Below the pieces are notes generated by a model, which saw only the letters and a program-made list of their open reading frames with translations, ran no database searches and was not told the origin of the DNA. This document shows, one piece after another, positions 47,801 through 60,903 of a DNA stretch of 64,000 nt. Source of the DNA: Phycomyces blakesleeanus NRRL 1555(-) (lineage: Eukaryota > Mucoromycota > Mucoromycetes > Mucorales > Phycomycetaceae); assembly GCF_001638985.1 (NCBI RefSeq), contig NW_017265161.1, positions 350,985-414,984 on the forward strand, read 5' to 3'. Position numbers and translations under genes: made by a program. Numbering within the stretch: position 1 is the stretch's first letter; every line of letters begins with the position of its first letter.

Positions 47801-50414
47801 TATTACTATCTTAAATAATAATAATAATAATAATCAACTAATCTATAAAATCAATCATGTTCTCTAACTCTTATTTGTTTTTATTGAAACAATAATAGGA
47901 ACTCATGTGTGATTCGAACTCGCCTATCATTGATTTCTATCCTCGCGATTTTGATATGGACATGAATGGAAAGAAACAGGATTGGGAAGCCGTGATAAAG
48001 ATTCCATTTATTGACGAGAAACGTCTTTTGTCTGCCATGGACGCACGGGAACATCGCCTGACAGCAAGTGAGCGCGCAAAGTCAAAGGTTGGAGACAGCT
48101 TCAAGTTCGTGTACGACAATAAAACTACAGGCGATGCAGCTGTTGGAGAAGGCCGAGTCTACCCTAGCCCTCTTCCAGGCGTGTTCCCGGATATCCACAA
48201 CTGTCTCGCACGCGAAGAAGTCTACCACCTGCCAAGACTTGATGGTTTGTCTCTAAACAAGACATTGCCAAAGGGTGTGTTTTTGGGTAAAGATGCCTTG
48301 GCTGGTTTCCCATCTCTACAAACAATTCCTCACACAAGTGAATTGAAGTTCCATGGAGTAACTGTGTTCCAGCAACCTAGCAGGTAAAATAAAATAAAAA
48401 AGAGAGAGAAGGAAAACAAGTAATATAAATAATAGCAATAATTAGGCAAAATAGTATGTATATAAATATTCATTTGTGTGTGTGTTTTTTTCAGTACATG
48501 TAACACTAACCATTGCTTTTTTTTGTAGAAATGAGAGTATGATCATCACTCTGAAGAACCGGTACAAGGGAACTGATATTGAAGAAGTTGCCAAACTCCT
48601 TTTGTACAAGCGTGTATTCGTCCGTAAGTTAGTTTATGTGAATTAGTGCACCATTACCAGCCTCAAAATCCCCAACTAATTTGAATTCTATTATATCACA
48701 ATGCACTACACCACATTACATTGTATGTCATTGTATTGTATCATTACTTTTTATATATAGATTATCCTTATTTACGGGAGGCAGTTGTTGTTGGTGTCTC
48801 TAGTCCAGATGCAAAGTACTATGTCAAATTCTCTGGTAAAAAGAAGCAGATCTTGGAGCACCTTCACACTGAAGAGGAAAAAGAGAGCTGGCGCAAACGG
48901 ATCGGTGGTGTTGAATACATGAGCAGAAAGCGGTTTGGTCTCGAGATTGGCGAAGTCAATGTTGCTTTGCATGTCTGTCTCTTGCGCGGTATGAAGCGCA
49001 CAGACGATGGCGCACTTGTCAAAGAATACATGAACCCTGCCCAAGAAGAGTTGATTCCTGCTCAGATGAGTGTCGTAAAGGTGACCAATGAGGACCAGCG
49101 CTATATCGAGCGTCCAGCACTTCCGCTTGCCGAAGAGTTTCCTGTCAACAGCAAGGTGTTCTTTCTTGGTGGGATGTACTATGGCACCCTGGCTACCGTG
49201 GTTGGACACAACCCCGAAGGTTCGGTTGATATCCAGTTGATCGTTCCAGCCAACATCAGAGACTCTTATGAGCCCAACTTTGGTAGCATGATTCTCAAAG
49301 AACAAGAGTCCCACATCGTCTATGTGTCTGCCCATCAAGTGAGCTCGAGATTCAAGTTGAGCGGCTTTGCACTCTCAAAAATCACGTCATCTGTTCTGGT
49401 CAACGACAAGTCCAAGAACGTCAATGTCGGTCTCAACCTCAAGTTTGAGTCAAAGCAACAAAAGGTTCTTGGGTTCAGCAGAAAGAATTCGAATGGTTCT
49501 TGGGAGTATTCCGAAAAGGCAGTCGAGCTCATTGGAGAATATCTCCAGAGGTTCCCAGATTTTATCTCCTTGATTGCATCCCAAAGAGGCCATGGTTTCT
49601 TGAATGCAGAAGACTTTACCTGGACTTCTAATGGTTCCAAGGAGCTCCAAGCCATGAAAGAGTGGTTGTCTTCCAAGCACATCGACGAGTTGCCTAGAGC
49701 ATCCTTGACATCTGAACAGTTTGAAGAGGTAATATTAAATAAGTTTAGATAGCTGTATAAATTTTCTTTTTTCTAATACATATGTGCATTTTTTTTTCTG
49801 GTTTGCCTTGTTTTTACCTTTAGCCATATTTAAATGCTATTGAAGAACTAGGAGCATCTTACAACAAAAATTACGAAGAGTTGGATTTCAAAAAGGTTCT
49901 CATCAAGCGTATCCCTCGTGAGGTTCTGATGAGACCATCCGATGCTGAAATGAAATTGAGAGAGCAATTCTTCAAACTTGGTAACCGTGTCGCATATGCA
50001 TTGGACACAGGATCAATCCCACTTGGTACAAAGGGTACTATTGTTGGTACTCACGACAAGATTGTTGATGTTATATTTGACGTGCCATTTATGGGAGGTT
50101 CTACTTTGGGTGGAAGGTAAGATTTCTTTCTCTCTTATTTTTTTTTCTGTTTGAAGTTGGGCTGTGGTAATATAAATGATTCATTTACTAATCAATTCAC
50201 TCACTTGCTAATATATATATCCATTCCTGCCGTGCTTACTTCTTTAATGATAACACATACGCACAACAGATGTTCCGAGTTCCGTGGAATTTCTCTTCCA
50301 ACCAACCATGTTCTTTCGCTTTTCAACAAGGCAGCACCTCAAAAGCCTCCTTTCCCAACAAAGAAAGGCTTTCCTCCTAAAAAAGGCGCTGCAGGATCCG
50401 GTTCTTGGGATTAA
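44874..50414 (+). CDS. XRN1: Xrn1, cytoplasmic 5'-3' exoribonuclease
   Basis: Twelve exons (44874-44905, 45118-45173, 45485-45802, 45937-46246, 46367-46812, 46968-47371, 47466-47744, 47899-48383, 48529-48623, 48761-49728, 49824-50116, 50270-50414) close to 1276 aa. Xrn1 degrades decapped mRNA from the 5' end. The protein starts MGIPKFFRWISERYP. Metal ligands lie in LYLDMNGIIH (D35, H41), AIDGVAPRAKMNQQR, EVPGEGEHKIMEYIR, YGLDADLIM and GNDFLPHLP. The second conserved region includes YYNGVASWGWFYPYHYAP. Later exons carry the PAZ/KOW/SH3-like domains (VGTHDKIVDVIFDVP). It is shorter than yeast Xrn1 (1528 aa), lacking most of the low-complexity tail, and unlike nuclear Rat1. A CAA repeat lies in the leader. 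Confidence 0.96.
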
Positions 50415-50719
50415 GTACAATAATGTTATACAGTAAAACTGATAAATATTCTCGCTTTTTTCTAGAAATTGGTCATACTAAAATAATAATAATAATAATA
50501 ATAGTAATAGTAATAGTAATAATAATTATAAAAAGTTGCTTTTTTTTTTAATAAAAACCAATTTTTTCTTTGCTTGCTTTTAGAGATCCCCAGGCTCTGA
50601 TTTACTAGTGAGCCTCTACGCTGCAAGACAGTAGAGGAAGTCAAGAATTGTTTTTTTTTGGTGTTATACATATATTGAAAGTGTCAATAGATGCGGCTCC
50701 ATTGATGACAAAAGGGACA

Positions 50720-51370
50720 TTATAAAAAATGTTCTGGGAGTAAGCTTCTCAAATTAAACCTAGTGTGCACCACAAAGCAATGCATATGTTTTATTAGAGT
50801 TGCAGACCTTTCAGGTTCGGCGGGACAGATGGAAGGAGAATTTGTCAAACTGAAGAGAAGCAGATTTTTCCAAAAAGCCGGGTAGTGAATCGGTGTCAGA
50901 TTGTTTTTTTTAGAGCGCATGCCCAGAACAAATGTTCATCGCCTTCAAGCTTACCGCACAGAACACAATTTAAATCATCTACGTCTTTCATGCTATGACG
51001 AAATAATCGATGTCTGCTAGACTTTTTGATGTCGATAAGGCGCCAATGTGCTGGTGAGGCATGTGGGAAAGGAGGAGAGTATCTATATAGCATCGACACC
51101 CTCAGCTCCTGTTATATTTTCGTACAACTCTACGCTTGTGAATGGAAATACCATCCACGACATCCATTATACTTGCAAGAAAATTGAAGTAATGCAATAG
51201 TCCATGACAGCTGCTCATGTAATCCATATCAGAGTCCATACACTGACTTATCTCCAACAAATCTGTTCTCCATTTTCTCAGCGCTTTTTCTTTCTACGGA
51301 AAGGAAGCGTGCTTTTCTTACCAGCATTTGTCTATAATAAACTCAGCATTTTTGACCCAACTTATGAGCA
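50720..51370 (-). pseudogene. Non-LTR retrotransposon tail remnant (reverse-transcriptase zinc-binding domain)
   Basis: On the minus strand, protein-like sequence runs through at least two frames. The upstream block (about 51140-51330) reads MDSDMDYMSSCHGLLHYF. The downstream block (about 50900-51100) reads WRLIDIKKSSRHRLFRHS and CVLCGKLEGDEHLFWAC, a C-x2-C-x7-H-x4-C pattern like the zinc-binding domain at the end of LINE-type reverse transcriptases. It continues as HYPAFWKNLLLFSLTNS. There are frameshifts and no RT core, so this is a 5'-truncated relic. A host gene containing the same domain is a less likely alternative. Confidence 0.55.
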
Positions 51371-51885
51371 CTACCTGAGGGTACTTTGATCTGGGCTGTT
51401 GCTGAGAGAATAAATATGTTTAATGTTCGAAACAATAACAAAAACAGTGTGTTTTTAGTTGCACTCGAAGCCTGGTTTGCTTTCGGCTGTATGTCATTAT
51501 TTTCCCTTTTTTTGTTGTCTCTTAAGGATTAGGATACAGTGGTATAGAGTCCAAATGAAAGGAAGCCATTCGCTTCTTATTTCATTCTAAAACCACAAAT
51601 AAGCATTGAGTTGGAAATAAGTATTATATATTGAGTATATACTATGTATATGTGTATATATTCTGTCAAGAACACTTGCATAAGCACCAATTTTTTTTCA
51701 CCTTCTAATTTTGTGTGGAGAGGTGTGTGCTTTGTACATTTTTTATAGGTTACCTCAATGATTCAAGGGTACCCGGATTTGTAACTTAATATCAGTGTCA
51801 CAGTTTCTTATTTTATTTTATTTTATTTATTCTATTTCGATATATTCGATTTTAACCTCTTTCTTCCATTTATAAAATCATCGTT

Positions 51886-53799
51886 ATGACAGCATCAAAT
51901 ATACCAAACGAAATTCTTACAAAAATTGCTGATTATCTATCAACAAAGGACAGACTATCTTGTGCTCTTACGTGCAAGGAATGGAGATATCCGTTTCAAA
52001 GGGTCCTGTGGCGAAACATACGTATTACTACCATTGAAGCCGCCAAACGCTTGGTTGCCACTATCCAAGAATCCCAGCGTGAATCTATATCACTTGGTCT
52101 CTCAGTTCAAAGCCTAAATATACCTATTTACTGTAATATGGAAGGCGTACAAGATACGGATATCCTTATGTACCTGCCGAACTTGAGGCATCTTGACCTG
52201 GGGAATGTAAGCTATGTGGATATTTACACAAAGACAACTCGATCGTACAGTGTATGGAAGTCTCTGGAAAGCCTGAAATTTGTCAGCAACAAACGTGAAT
52301 GGATACGACCTGGGAAAAACCTCCTTGAATTCGTAAATACATGTTGCAGACTACAAGAACTAGAAATAAGCGCGAGTCCATTCAATCATCGCATCGAGTT
52401 TAGCGTCAACGACTTTGACGTCATGCACCAAAATCTGCGGCAACTTTCTTCGATCAAGGTTGACATGTATCTCAATCCTGACTTTTCGTCTGCACTGGGC
52501 AAGATTCCGGATACGAGACCCGCGTTTGGTGTGAAATCCCTAAATATAAATTCGAAGAAATACGTGAGCAGATATGAATACACGAATCAATGGAATCCTT
52601 TGTGGCTGTACTACTTTGGTTACAAGTATCCAAACGTGCATACGCTGAAAATAGATGCCACCGAGACATGTCATAACCCGATTACTTCTGACCAGAAGCA
52701 AAAAATCATATCGCTTTTTCAGTCCAACCCAAACGCATTTAAACACCTTGAAACATTCCACTTCGCAAACGACAGATATTTCGAATCCTCGGATTTCTTT
52801 TTGTGGGATGTGCTTTGGGCATTAAGAGTCCCTCTTAAACATCTGGACTTGGATGCAACAGTAAACCAAGGCGCAGATCATTCACATACAATGGATATCG
52901 ACCGAATTCTGCAATCATTTTCTAGAACACTCGAAACTCTTTCGCTTAAAGGATTTATATATTTTGAGAGTAGCCTCAATCCGAAGCTGCGACTATCATC
53001 TTACTACCCGCTTTTGACGTATCTTTGTATCAGTGGCCACATTGTATCTATCGATTTGGATGACCTGTTGGACAGATGCGTTGCCCTCAAACAGCTGGGA
53101 TTCAGTGGAGAGGAATTGTTCGTTACTCCAAGAACGATAGACAATAAACCAAAGCAGCATCATGCGCTGCAGATCTTGACCTTATTTGAATGCACTACAT
53201 CCGCCAAAGTATTCCGTCGCCTCTCTTTCAGGTGTAGAAAGCTGCGATACATGGCTTTAGGCTCTTTGTGGATCACTGGATCTATTTCTAAGAAAACCGG
53301 ACGTTTGTTCATCGATATGCCATATACCCTCTTACAGGATCTTCACATAGACCAAGTCCAATATATCACATCGAACCAAGAATTCGATATAACAAAAGCT
53401 ATAAACATGACACACTTGACTCAATTATACGACCCTATATTAGCAGATGAACTGAACGAAAGGAAAAGAAAGGAGGCTGCGGACCCAAAAGCACCTACAA
53501 TGATAAGTCACACCATTTGCTGGGTCTACACATATGGGTACTTTGTGACTTCACGGTATCACCGGCAAGGTACCTATGAGCTTTTAGAAGAAGAAGGTGA
53601 TTATGCACAACAATACTTCCAAGACTTCAAGCCCAAAAAAACCGGCATTAAGTTAAGAGACGGCAGCTATTTTGACGAAGATGAACCGGAGACCTTTTGG
53701 GAATACGAACTTTTCAAAGGATATGGCGAATTTAGATTTGGCAAGGTGGCTGATTATATTACTGGTGGTATATATCCACCTGGCAATTACGACGACTAG
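51886..53799 (+). CDS. F-box protein with leucine-rich-repeat-like body
   Basis: A single open frame of 637 aa with no introns, unlike its neighbours. Residues 5-45 are an F-box: IPNEILTKIADYLSTKDRLS followed by CALTCKEWRYPFQRVLWRNI. This binds Skp1 in SCF ubiquitin ligases. The body has irregular leucine-rich segments (LPNLRHLDLG, VWKSLESLKFV, LETLSLKGF, LLTYLCISGH) as in Mucoromycota F-box/LRR proteins, which presumably select substrates. The acidic C-terminus contains EEEGDYAQQYFQDF and tyrosine-rich stretches. The ATG is preceded by a clean TATTTTA/TTTTATTT leader. Substrate unknown. Being intronless suggests an expanded or retroposed family. Confidence 0.85.
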   Translation: MTASNIPNEILTKIADYLSTKDRLSCALTCKEWRYPFQRVLWRNIRITTIEAAKRLVATIQESQRESISLGLSVQSLNIPIYCNMEGVQDTDILMYLPNLRHLDLGNVSYVDIYTKTTRSYSVWKSLESLKFVSNKREWIRPGKNLLEFVNTCCRLQELEISASPFNHRIEFSVNDFDVMHQNLRQLSSIKVDMYLNPDFSSALGKIPDTRPAFGVKSLNINSKKYVSRYEYTNQWNPLWLYYFGYKYPNVHTLKIDATETCHNPITSDQKQKIISLFQSNPNAFKHLETFHFANDRYFESSDFFLWDVLWALRVPLKHLDLDATVNQGADHSHTMDIDRILQSFSRTLETLSLKGFIYFESSLNPKLRLSSYYPLLTYLCISGHIVSIDLDDLLDRCVALKQLGFSGEELFVTPRTIDNKPKQHHALQILTLFECTTSAKVFRRLSFRCRKLRYMALGSLWITGSISKKTGRLFIDMPYTLLQDLHIDQVQYITSNQEFDITKAINMTHLTQLYDPILADELNERKRKEAADPKAPTMISHTICWVYTYGYFVTSRYHRQGTYELLEEEGDYAQQYFQDFKPKKTGIKLRDGSYFDEDEPETFWEYELFKGYGEFRFGKVADYITGGIYPPGNYDD

Positions 53800-54120
53800 A
53801 GAAAAGTTGCCATTGCTTCATCTTAAAATAATAATAAAATTAAGAAACACATACTGTGAGCAACAGCCTAAGTGCAATATGGCAAGCAATAAAAATTTGG
53901 ATAGTAAAATATAGTTTAATTTGTGTGTGTGTTTTTGGAGTGTTGGGTTGTATGTATAGTACAAAATAGTGAATTTGAATATATAAGAAGGACTTGATGA
54001 AATATTCTTTTGGGTGGAATGAGTTACCGGTTATCAGAGCAGATAATCTCTAAAATGCTCAATTGTATTAAGCATTTTATACACTCTCACCAGAGAAATC
54101 ACTATTAGGTTTCTTGTTTT
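53800..54120. other. 3' flank of the F-box gene
   Basis: AT-rich sequence following the F-box stop codon. AATAAA-like polyadenylation signals occur near 53827-53836 and 53888-53893. Nothing else is seen. Confidence 0.4.
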
Positions 54121-54340
54121 ACATTGGTCCCTCGATAATTTCAATCCCCTTTAATTTCACTCTTCAATAATTTCAAGGCACTTGGTCCCCCTTTGGCCGT
54201 GAAATTATTGAAGCACTACTTTATAGTTCCGAATACACTACACATTTTCTTAAAAAAATTAACTCTAAAACACGATCAATTCATTTGGGACCTTGTTGAT
54301 AACGACCCAAAAATATCTGTAGAAGATATTGTATATTAAT
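54121..54340 (+). mobile_element. DNA-transposon relic with 13-bp inverted repeat
   Basis: A perfect 13-bp inverted pair, TTCAATAATTTCA at 54163-54175 and TGAAATTATTGAA at 54200-54212, sits in a GTCCCTCGATAATTTCAA context resembling the ends of pogo/Tigger-like elements. Just after it, 54253-54339 reads KKLTLKHDQFIWDLVDNDPK and ISVEDIVY, then a stop, reminiscent of a transposase N-terminal helix-turn-helix. No intact transposase exists. Family assignment is tentative. Confidence 0.4.
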
Positions 54341-57300
54341 CATTACAACAATTCTACAGCAGAAGTATATTTTGAGCACTCGGACTGCACCTAAATAAAA
54401 CAAAAAATAAACCTACAAATCAACTCTGCTAATGAATTGGCTCTAATAACCAGCATTTATCAAAAATCTGTTCTACTCCATGTAGTTAAATATAAAGACA
54501 TGCTTCTTTTAAGAAATCCGTATCTTGCTTACTGAATATACCATATGTCTATCAACTTGTCTTTAAGAGCTATAATATGAGAACTACCTGCGCATCTTGG
54601 GCAGATTATTTTTATACAAAATATTAAAGGATGTATTTTGTAACGTATCAATACTTTCTTTTTTTTTACTTTTCTTGTTTTGATTAAAATTATTGTTTTT
54701 TTACTATGAATATAACTGTGTGTGTATGCAGTAATAAATGAAAAGCACCAAGAATTCATTAATATTCAAATCACAAGAAAGTTTGTAGAAAGAATGATTG
54801 TTTCGTAGATGTATTCAAATTGATTTTTTTATGGATAGTTTGTGTATATACAATGAAGGCCTTACTTGTGTACTCGATTCATGTCACATCTTTTCTTTAT
54901 TTTATTTTATTTTATTTTTACTTTTTTTTTCACTTTCTCTCATTCCAATGCATGCCATTCACAATGTTCACACATGTTAATCCAATTGAACTCTCATAAT
55001 TACAACATTAGCGTCTTCAATCAACTACAACAACAAAAAATTAAAAATGTGTTTTTTTTTGTTGAAGAGGATAGCAGATTAAAAATGATTCTATTGATTT
55101 ATTTAATAAAGATATATATATATATATACCAAATACATGAGAAAAGTACAAGACTTTTAGGTCAACTCGGTTGCTTTAGAATAATATTGGAACATAATTA
55201 TTACAGCGAGTATTGTCAGAAATATAATATTTTTGAATATTCATAGGCATAAGATTCAATCGCAAATATTTTAATTCCTTTTATTTTTGAATCAGAGAGA
55301 GCAAAAACAAGAGTAAGCTATATATACATAGAGTTATTATCTTTAATAAAGAAAAGAAGCTAGTCAAGCTCTCAGTTTACTAAATACCAATATCGACTTG
55401 GTCGATTTATTAACTGACAAGGGTAATGCCGACTCTACAACAGCACTGACTTGGCACTTTATTAAGATATAAATCTAAGATTGTATTTGCACTACAGAGA
55501 AAGAGGGAAAATTCAGAGGGCCATTTTTAAAAAAATTATAATATTTTTCAAAATCACTATCTGAATTGCCCATTGGTTTCCTATAGTAAAATATAAATAT
55601 ACAACTACTTTAAAGTATCACTTGTGCTAAATGATATGTTTTTGAAAAAAAAAGATACCTCCAGATCTTGAATACAACAATTGATGCTTTTTATAGTATC
55701 TAACTCATGTATTTGACTAAGCCGAATTGTACTTTTAGAAACAACTCGTATTTTTGCTATTGGGCATTTAAAGAGCTTATTGAAGTGGTGCAAGTTTTCC
55801 AAATTTCAGGGTTCTATGCTTTTTTGAGAGTGAAAAGTCGGATATTTTGATCAAAATTCGAGTAATTGTAATATAATAAACCTCGAAGAGGTGGATCACA
55901 ATGTATCTCACCAGGTTACTTAAAGCCAAAAAAAAAACATTGCTTATTTGATTCGATTTTTAATTTTCTATAATTGAAAAGCTATGATTACCATTGGTGT
56001 GCATTTGCATATGCTTGTAGAAATCTTAAAAAATATCATTTCCAGTACACTCATATTTAATCGACCATAGAAAAGGTTCATTTATACAAAGGCTCCGTGC
56101 TTCAAACTAAAATAGTCTCAAGCGAACCAAAGCTAGACTATGAACCTCAAAGTAATAAGTGGAATCATACTATACAGTACTGTAGCGCATTATATTGTAT
56201 TACAAAACAAAAGTTATAAATCAAAGCCTTTAATCCAACAGAGTATTATTTCTAGGTTATTCGGGCATCCAGTTGAGTTTGGTATACAAGCGCAAAATAT
56301 CAAAAGCACTAGATCCTATAAATCGATAATTAGTAATCGATAGCGTCTTGCTCCCAACCAAATAGAACCTATACGTTCAGTATCAGTAGATTGTCTCTTT
56401 GCTTTCATATTGTGCCGTCAGTCAGTCTGAGCAATAACAGAAAAAAATAGTAAATAAGCAGAGCCTTTAAAAGGCGCCTTGTATATATGTAGTAGTCATT
56501 TTACTTGCTTGCTCTATCTGTGACCAAACTAGTACCATTAAAAACACTAGGTTAGACCCATTTCTTTTCTTTTCTTTTTTTCTTTACTCTTATATTGCTC
56601 TAAGAACGATGATTTAGCTTGAGGCACAAACAATTTTCTGTAGGAAACCAGTAAATATCTACATACTAAAGCACAATAGTACTTTTATTTCAAGAAAGTA
56701 TTTCGACACCTTGTATTTATTAACTCAAGACATTGCTGCAAAGGCCCAAAGAGAAGGGGATGTCTTTCATACGAAATAGAAGAAAAGCTGTAATGAGCTG
56801 TTTTTTTGGGGGGTTCTTAAACTAATAAAGTCATCACATATGAAGCCAATAAATAAACAAACAAACAAACACGCAAACGTACACAAGAGTTTGATTAAAG
56901 CTTCATAATTTACAGAAATTTACACTTATTTATTACAGTAAAACAGCTGGTCGATTAATATTCTGTATATCAGTACCATATCTAAGACGAACGCAAAAAC
57001 ATGCATAGCATCTCGATGAGCAGCTAAGAACACAGACTTAGTTAATAGAATCCCTACAGGAAGTAGAATAAGAAAAAAAAGTGGGTGGGGGTCCATAGCA
57101 ACCCAATATACTGACACGTATGTAGTCAATCAATCGGTAGCTTTTGTTTAAGTACTATTATTCTAATATTAAGCTCCAACTTATATTGCAACATTTTCCA
57201 TCAAAGTATCATGACACATGTGATCTTACACAGACAGCATGGACCACATGAGACATGAAACCAAATAAAAATAAGAAAAATAAAGGCAAAGCATGTATTT

Positions 57301-60300
57301 ACGCAGCACATCTTCCTAAGTGTAAGTGATACTTCTTTAACTGTCAAACTCCATATTTTGAAAATATATGTTAAAGAAAAGAGAAATATATATATTTCTC
57401 AGAGTAAAACATAAAAGAAGCTAAAAAGAAAAAAGAAAAAAATGGACTTTATAATGTATGATCAAGTTATCATTTTAACGAAAACAAAAAGAAGTATCAA
57501 ACAGCTCTCTTATAGATAACGTCAATAGTTTATACAATAATCTACCACTTATCTCAAAAACCCTTTTAATCAAAATACATGTTAAAGATGTATCGTGTTC
57601 AATACAAGTAAGTTGCTACCTCTATTACAGGTATGCGTCATATTAAATAGTATCAGTTTCAAGATAAAAAACACTATGTTAAAAACAATACATAGGGAAA
57701 ATAAAATACTATAGTCAATACCCTTGATCACAGATCCATCCAAGACTGTCTATACTAAGGAACAAGACCTAAACTGTCAGGATTCTACCCGGGTCACCCA
57801 ATATGTAATATTTAACAAATACATGCCTACTCCTGATTTTAGCTGGCTAGTCTTTTCACAAATCAAGATCAAATATCAAGGATCAGATCTGCACGCATGG
57901 TTGGAGACACACAAGTATTTTTGATGCTTTACTTACTATTTGTTATAACTTTCTAGCGTTCTAATAGTCAAAGCCATCGAATAAGATTCCATTATCCAAC
58001 AAGTGTCTTAGATATATATATATATATATATGTTTGAATTTTTATTTATTATAAATAGATTTGACCAATGTGTTAGCCGCAAAAATCATCGACCAAGGTT
58101 CTGATATTCATTCAAGATTATAGATATACCACTTTCTTTAAACTTTTTCTTGCTATATATTATTTTTGCTTATTTTTTTTTGTGGTGGATACAAACAGTC
58201 AACACTCCACTTTCCATCAAAAGTCACAGATATGCATTGTTTATTTTATTATTCACTTACCTTCCATTGTATCTGTCTAGTTTTATCACATTCAAGACTA
58301 AGGTTAAAAGCTCCACCATCAATTGTGAGTTATAGGTATACAAGTATCTGAGAATTTATTCACTGAGGGTTGTAATTATTTATAATTTTATGGCCAATTG
58401 CAAGGACTGTTAATTCACTCTCAATCATAAATTAAAGGTATAAAATGCTTAGTTGCTCTTTTTTTTTTACGAATTTTTTCACTTGCAGTTGTATTAACTA
58501 ACTTTCTTACAGCCGAACCCAGGTACCAGTGTTTTGCTCTCTGTTGTAGGTCATAAACATACCCGCCTTTTTTTATTTCTTATTTTTTTACTACCAGATT
58601 TATTTGTCTTATGGTTTTATAACCGAGATCATAGATCAAAATTTTGCTCTACACCAAGGGCTATATGTATTCAAGCTTTCTTCTTAATTTCTTTATATTG
58701 GTGTTTCTATTTCGGCAGGGTGTTCCTAATTAATTTCAAGAATCAAAATTTTATCTTCATTATAGAATAACCGTATGCAATACTATTTGAAAATTTACTC
58801 AATCTAATCCGTTTTTGTCTAGTACTTAAAATTGACACAAGGATAAGGACCTTGGTTTTAATAATAGGATGTGGATATACAAGACTCTTTGAGAAGTCAA
58901 TCACTCTCCATTTTAATTACAGACTGAGCTTATGGTAATTACAATTGCTACCAATTCTATTACTGCAATTACGTGCATATTAATGGCATAATTCTACCAA
59001 TGCCCACCTTTTAAAATAGTTATCAGCTCACTTATCATTTATTTAACCTGATAGATAATACATATGCTTAAGACTCTGCCTTCTATATTGTACTGGTTAT
59101 ACCCTTGTCTTGCTCTCTCATGATTTACTATGTCTTCTTCCTTTCCTTTGCCTTCATAAAACCTCAATCAATTTATTATGCTGGGAATATTGGTCATATC
59201 TCGAATGGGCCCATTAACTCATAAAGTTATATAGAATTCTATTAGAACTCGGCTTGCTCTCTGAGATATTTCTGAGATCATATAAAGTCTATAACATCTG
59301 GTAAAATCTCATATGCTGCCGGATATCATGTTGACAAAGACTGCTTAAGAATAACAATAGAAGGATCAACAATTTCATTTATATAGTATATAGATCTTTA
59401 GATGATAATTATCACTTCTGGATCTGCACTCTAAAATATCAGGTTTGAGATCAAATATGTTTTCTATTTCTTACTAAGCTGAAATCTCTAATCTTCAACT
59501 GTTTGCTTTAATCATTTAGCAACTCCATCTATGCTACATATTACAAGACTTGAAGCTAAGTTAGTTTTAACTCTTCCTTAGCATTTCTATCTTTAAATAT
59601 GCTATCTAAAATATATATTACAGAAATAAAATAAAATTATAGCTAGTTCCACTTCTAGTGTAAAATTCAATAGTTTTGTGTTGAAATTAGTAGGCATAAA
59701 TAAATAAGTAAATACTATGATTAGTTGTGTCATTATTAGTACCATTGTGAATTTTAGACTTATAATATAACCCACCCCAGAAATAAATAAATAAAATGAA
59801 AAGAAAAGAAAATAAAAGGATACTGTGGTTGTTAGTGTCAGTTCCAGTAGTTTTGTAAAGTCGATGTGAACATGGAGACTCAACTGACAGTTCAGTTTTT
59901 GTGGGATTTGCATATATACTGAACGTATGTAAGACAAAAAAAACATATTTGGTTTTTATATATATAGCATACTCTCTTTTTATATTGCGTCACTTTCTGT
60001 ATAACTTGAGTTAATATATTTATAGACAGCAATTACAAAAGTGATGAAAAATAAAATAAAATAATTCGAGACATATTTCAAAATAACAATCTATTTATTT
60101 TTGAATTCGATCGAATAGAGTCTATTTTGGTACATGTTCTATCTTGAATGACATTATGTGAACATTACAGTTATGAACAAAAACAGTTTGACATCTGAGC
60201 CCAAAAAAATTCATAAGAGAAATTAAAAGATATTCTTAAATATATAATTGCTTACTAGAAACAATAGCTTAAGCATTAAAACATGAAATATAAAAGAATA

Positions 60301-60770
60301 CTCAAATTTATAATTGAAATATATAAGATAAAATACAACAATTGATTTAAGCTATATTGGTATTGTTTACAGTCTGGCACTAATATTGTATGATGTCTAT
60401 CAAAATTAATATAATTTCAACATTTCTCAAAAGCACATCAAAGATTCTCAACAAGACTTAGATTGAGGTTTGGACAGGTCAGTAGTCAAATCTCAGATTT
60501 CATCATGACTATTCTCATAAAAGTTTATATATGATTCAGTACTTAGTTGTGAAGTGTAATCTACTGAACTGTAGTATCTATATCAATGCCCTTATTCTGT
60601 TTTATTAAAGTTAAAATAATGTATCACAAAGATCAAAACGAATAAATTATAACCGCAGCTTGAAATGACCCAAATTTATATCTTTGTACTTTATGTAATT
60701 CAACCAAATGTTTGATTATCTTGTGTTCTAGTAATTTATTTTTGCTGAAAACAAGTGCGTTAAAGAGCTA
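54341..60770. other. AT-rich gene desert, part 1
   Basis: About 6.4 kb with no gene I can support: stops are dense in every frame, and the longest frames (about 115-125 codons) are low complexity or lack any recognised motif. Weak protein-like fragments appear at 55605-55802 (-) and 57724-57924 (+), possibly transposon debris. Codon use and the spliced structure typical of the left 53 kb are absent. Confidence 0.5.
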
Positions 60771-60903
60771 GAGACCATAAAAAACAAGTGAGCTAAGAGG
60801 CGCCGCGGACTTTTAATTATATCGAATTTTCGGAGTTGGAATTAGCTCGAAAATGGAAATCCGCAACTCACTTCTGTAGTGGGAAAGTTATGTTTTTAGT
60901 CTC
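60771..60903. mobile_element. MITE-like inverted-repeat element, about 133 bp
   Basis: The ends GAGAC (60771-60775) and GTCTC (60899-60903) are inverted. Inside them, imperfect inverted blocks follow (TAAAAAAC/GTTATGTTTTTA; AAGTGAG...CGCGGA against TCCGCAACTCACTT), so the segment can fold as a hairpin. It is GC-richer than its surroundings. This fits a small non-autonomous DNA element; no target-site duplication was confirmed. Confidence 0.4.

Noticed and set aside
48772..49338. A 188-codon minus-strand frame
   Set aside because: Shadow of XRN1 exon 10, which has clear family similarity on the plus strand.
59602..59946. 114-codon minus-strand frame with hydrophobic segments as a membrane protein
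   Set aside because: AT-rich translation naturally gives Phe/Leu/Ile/Tyr runs; nothing conserved and no promoter-like context.
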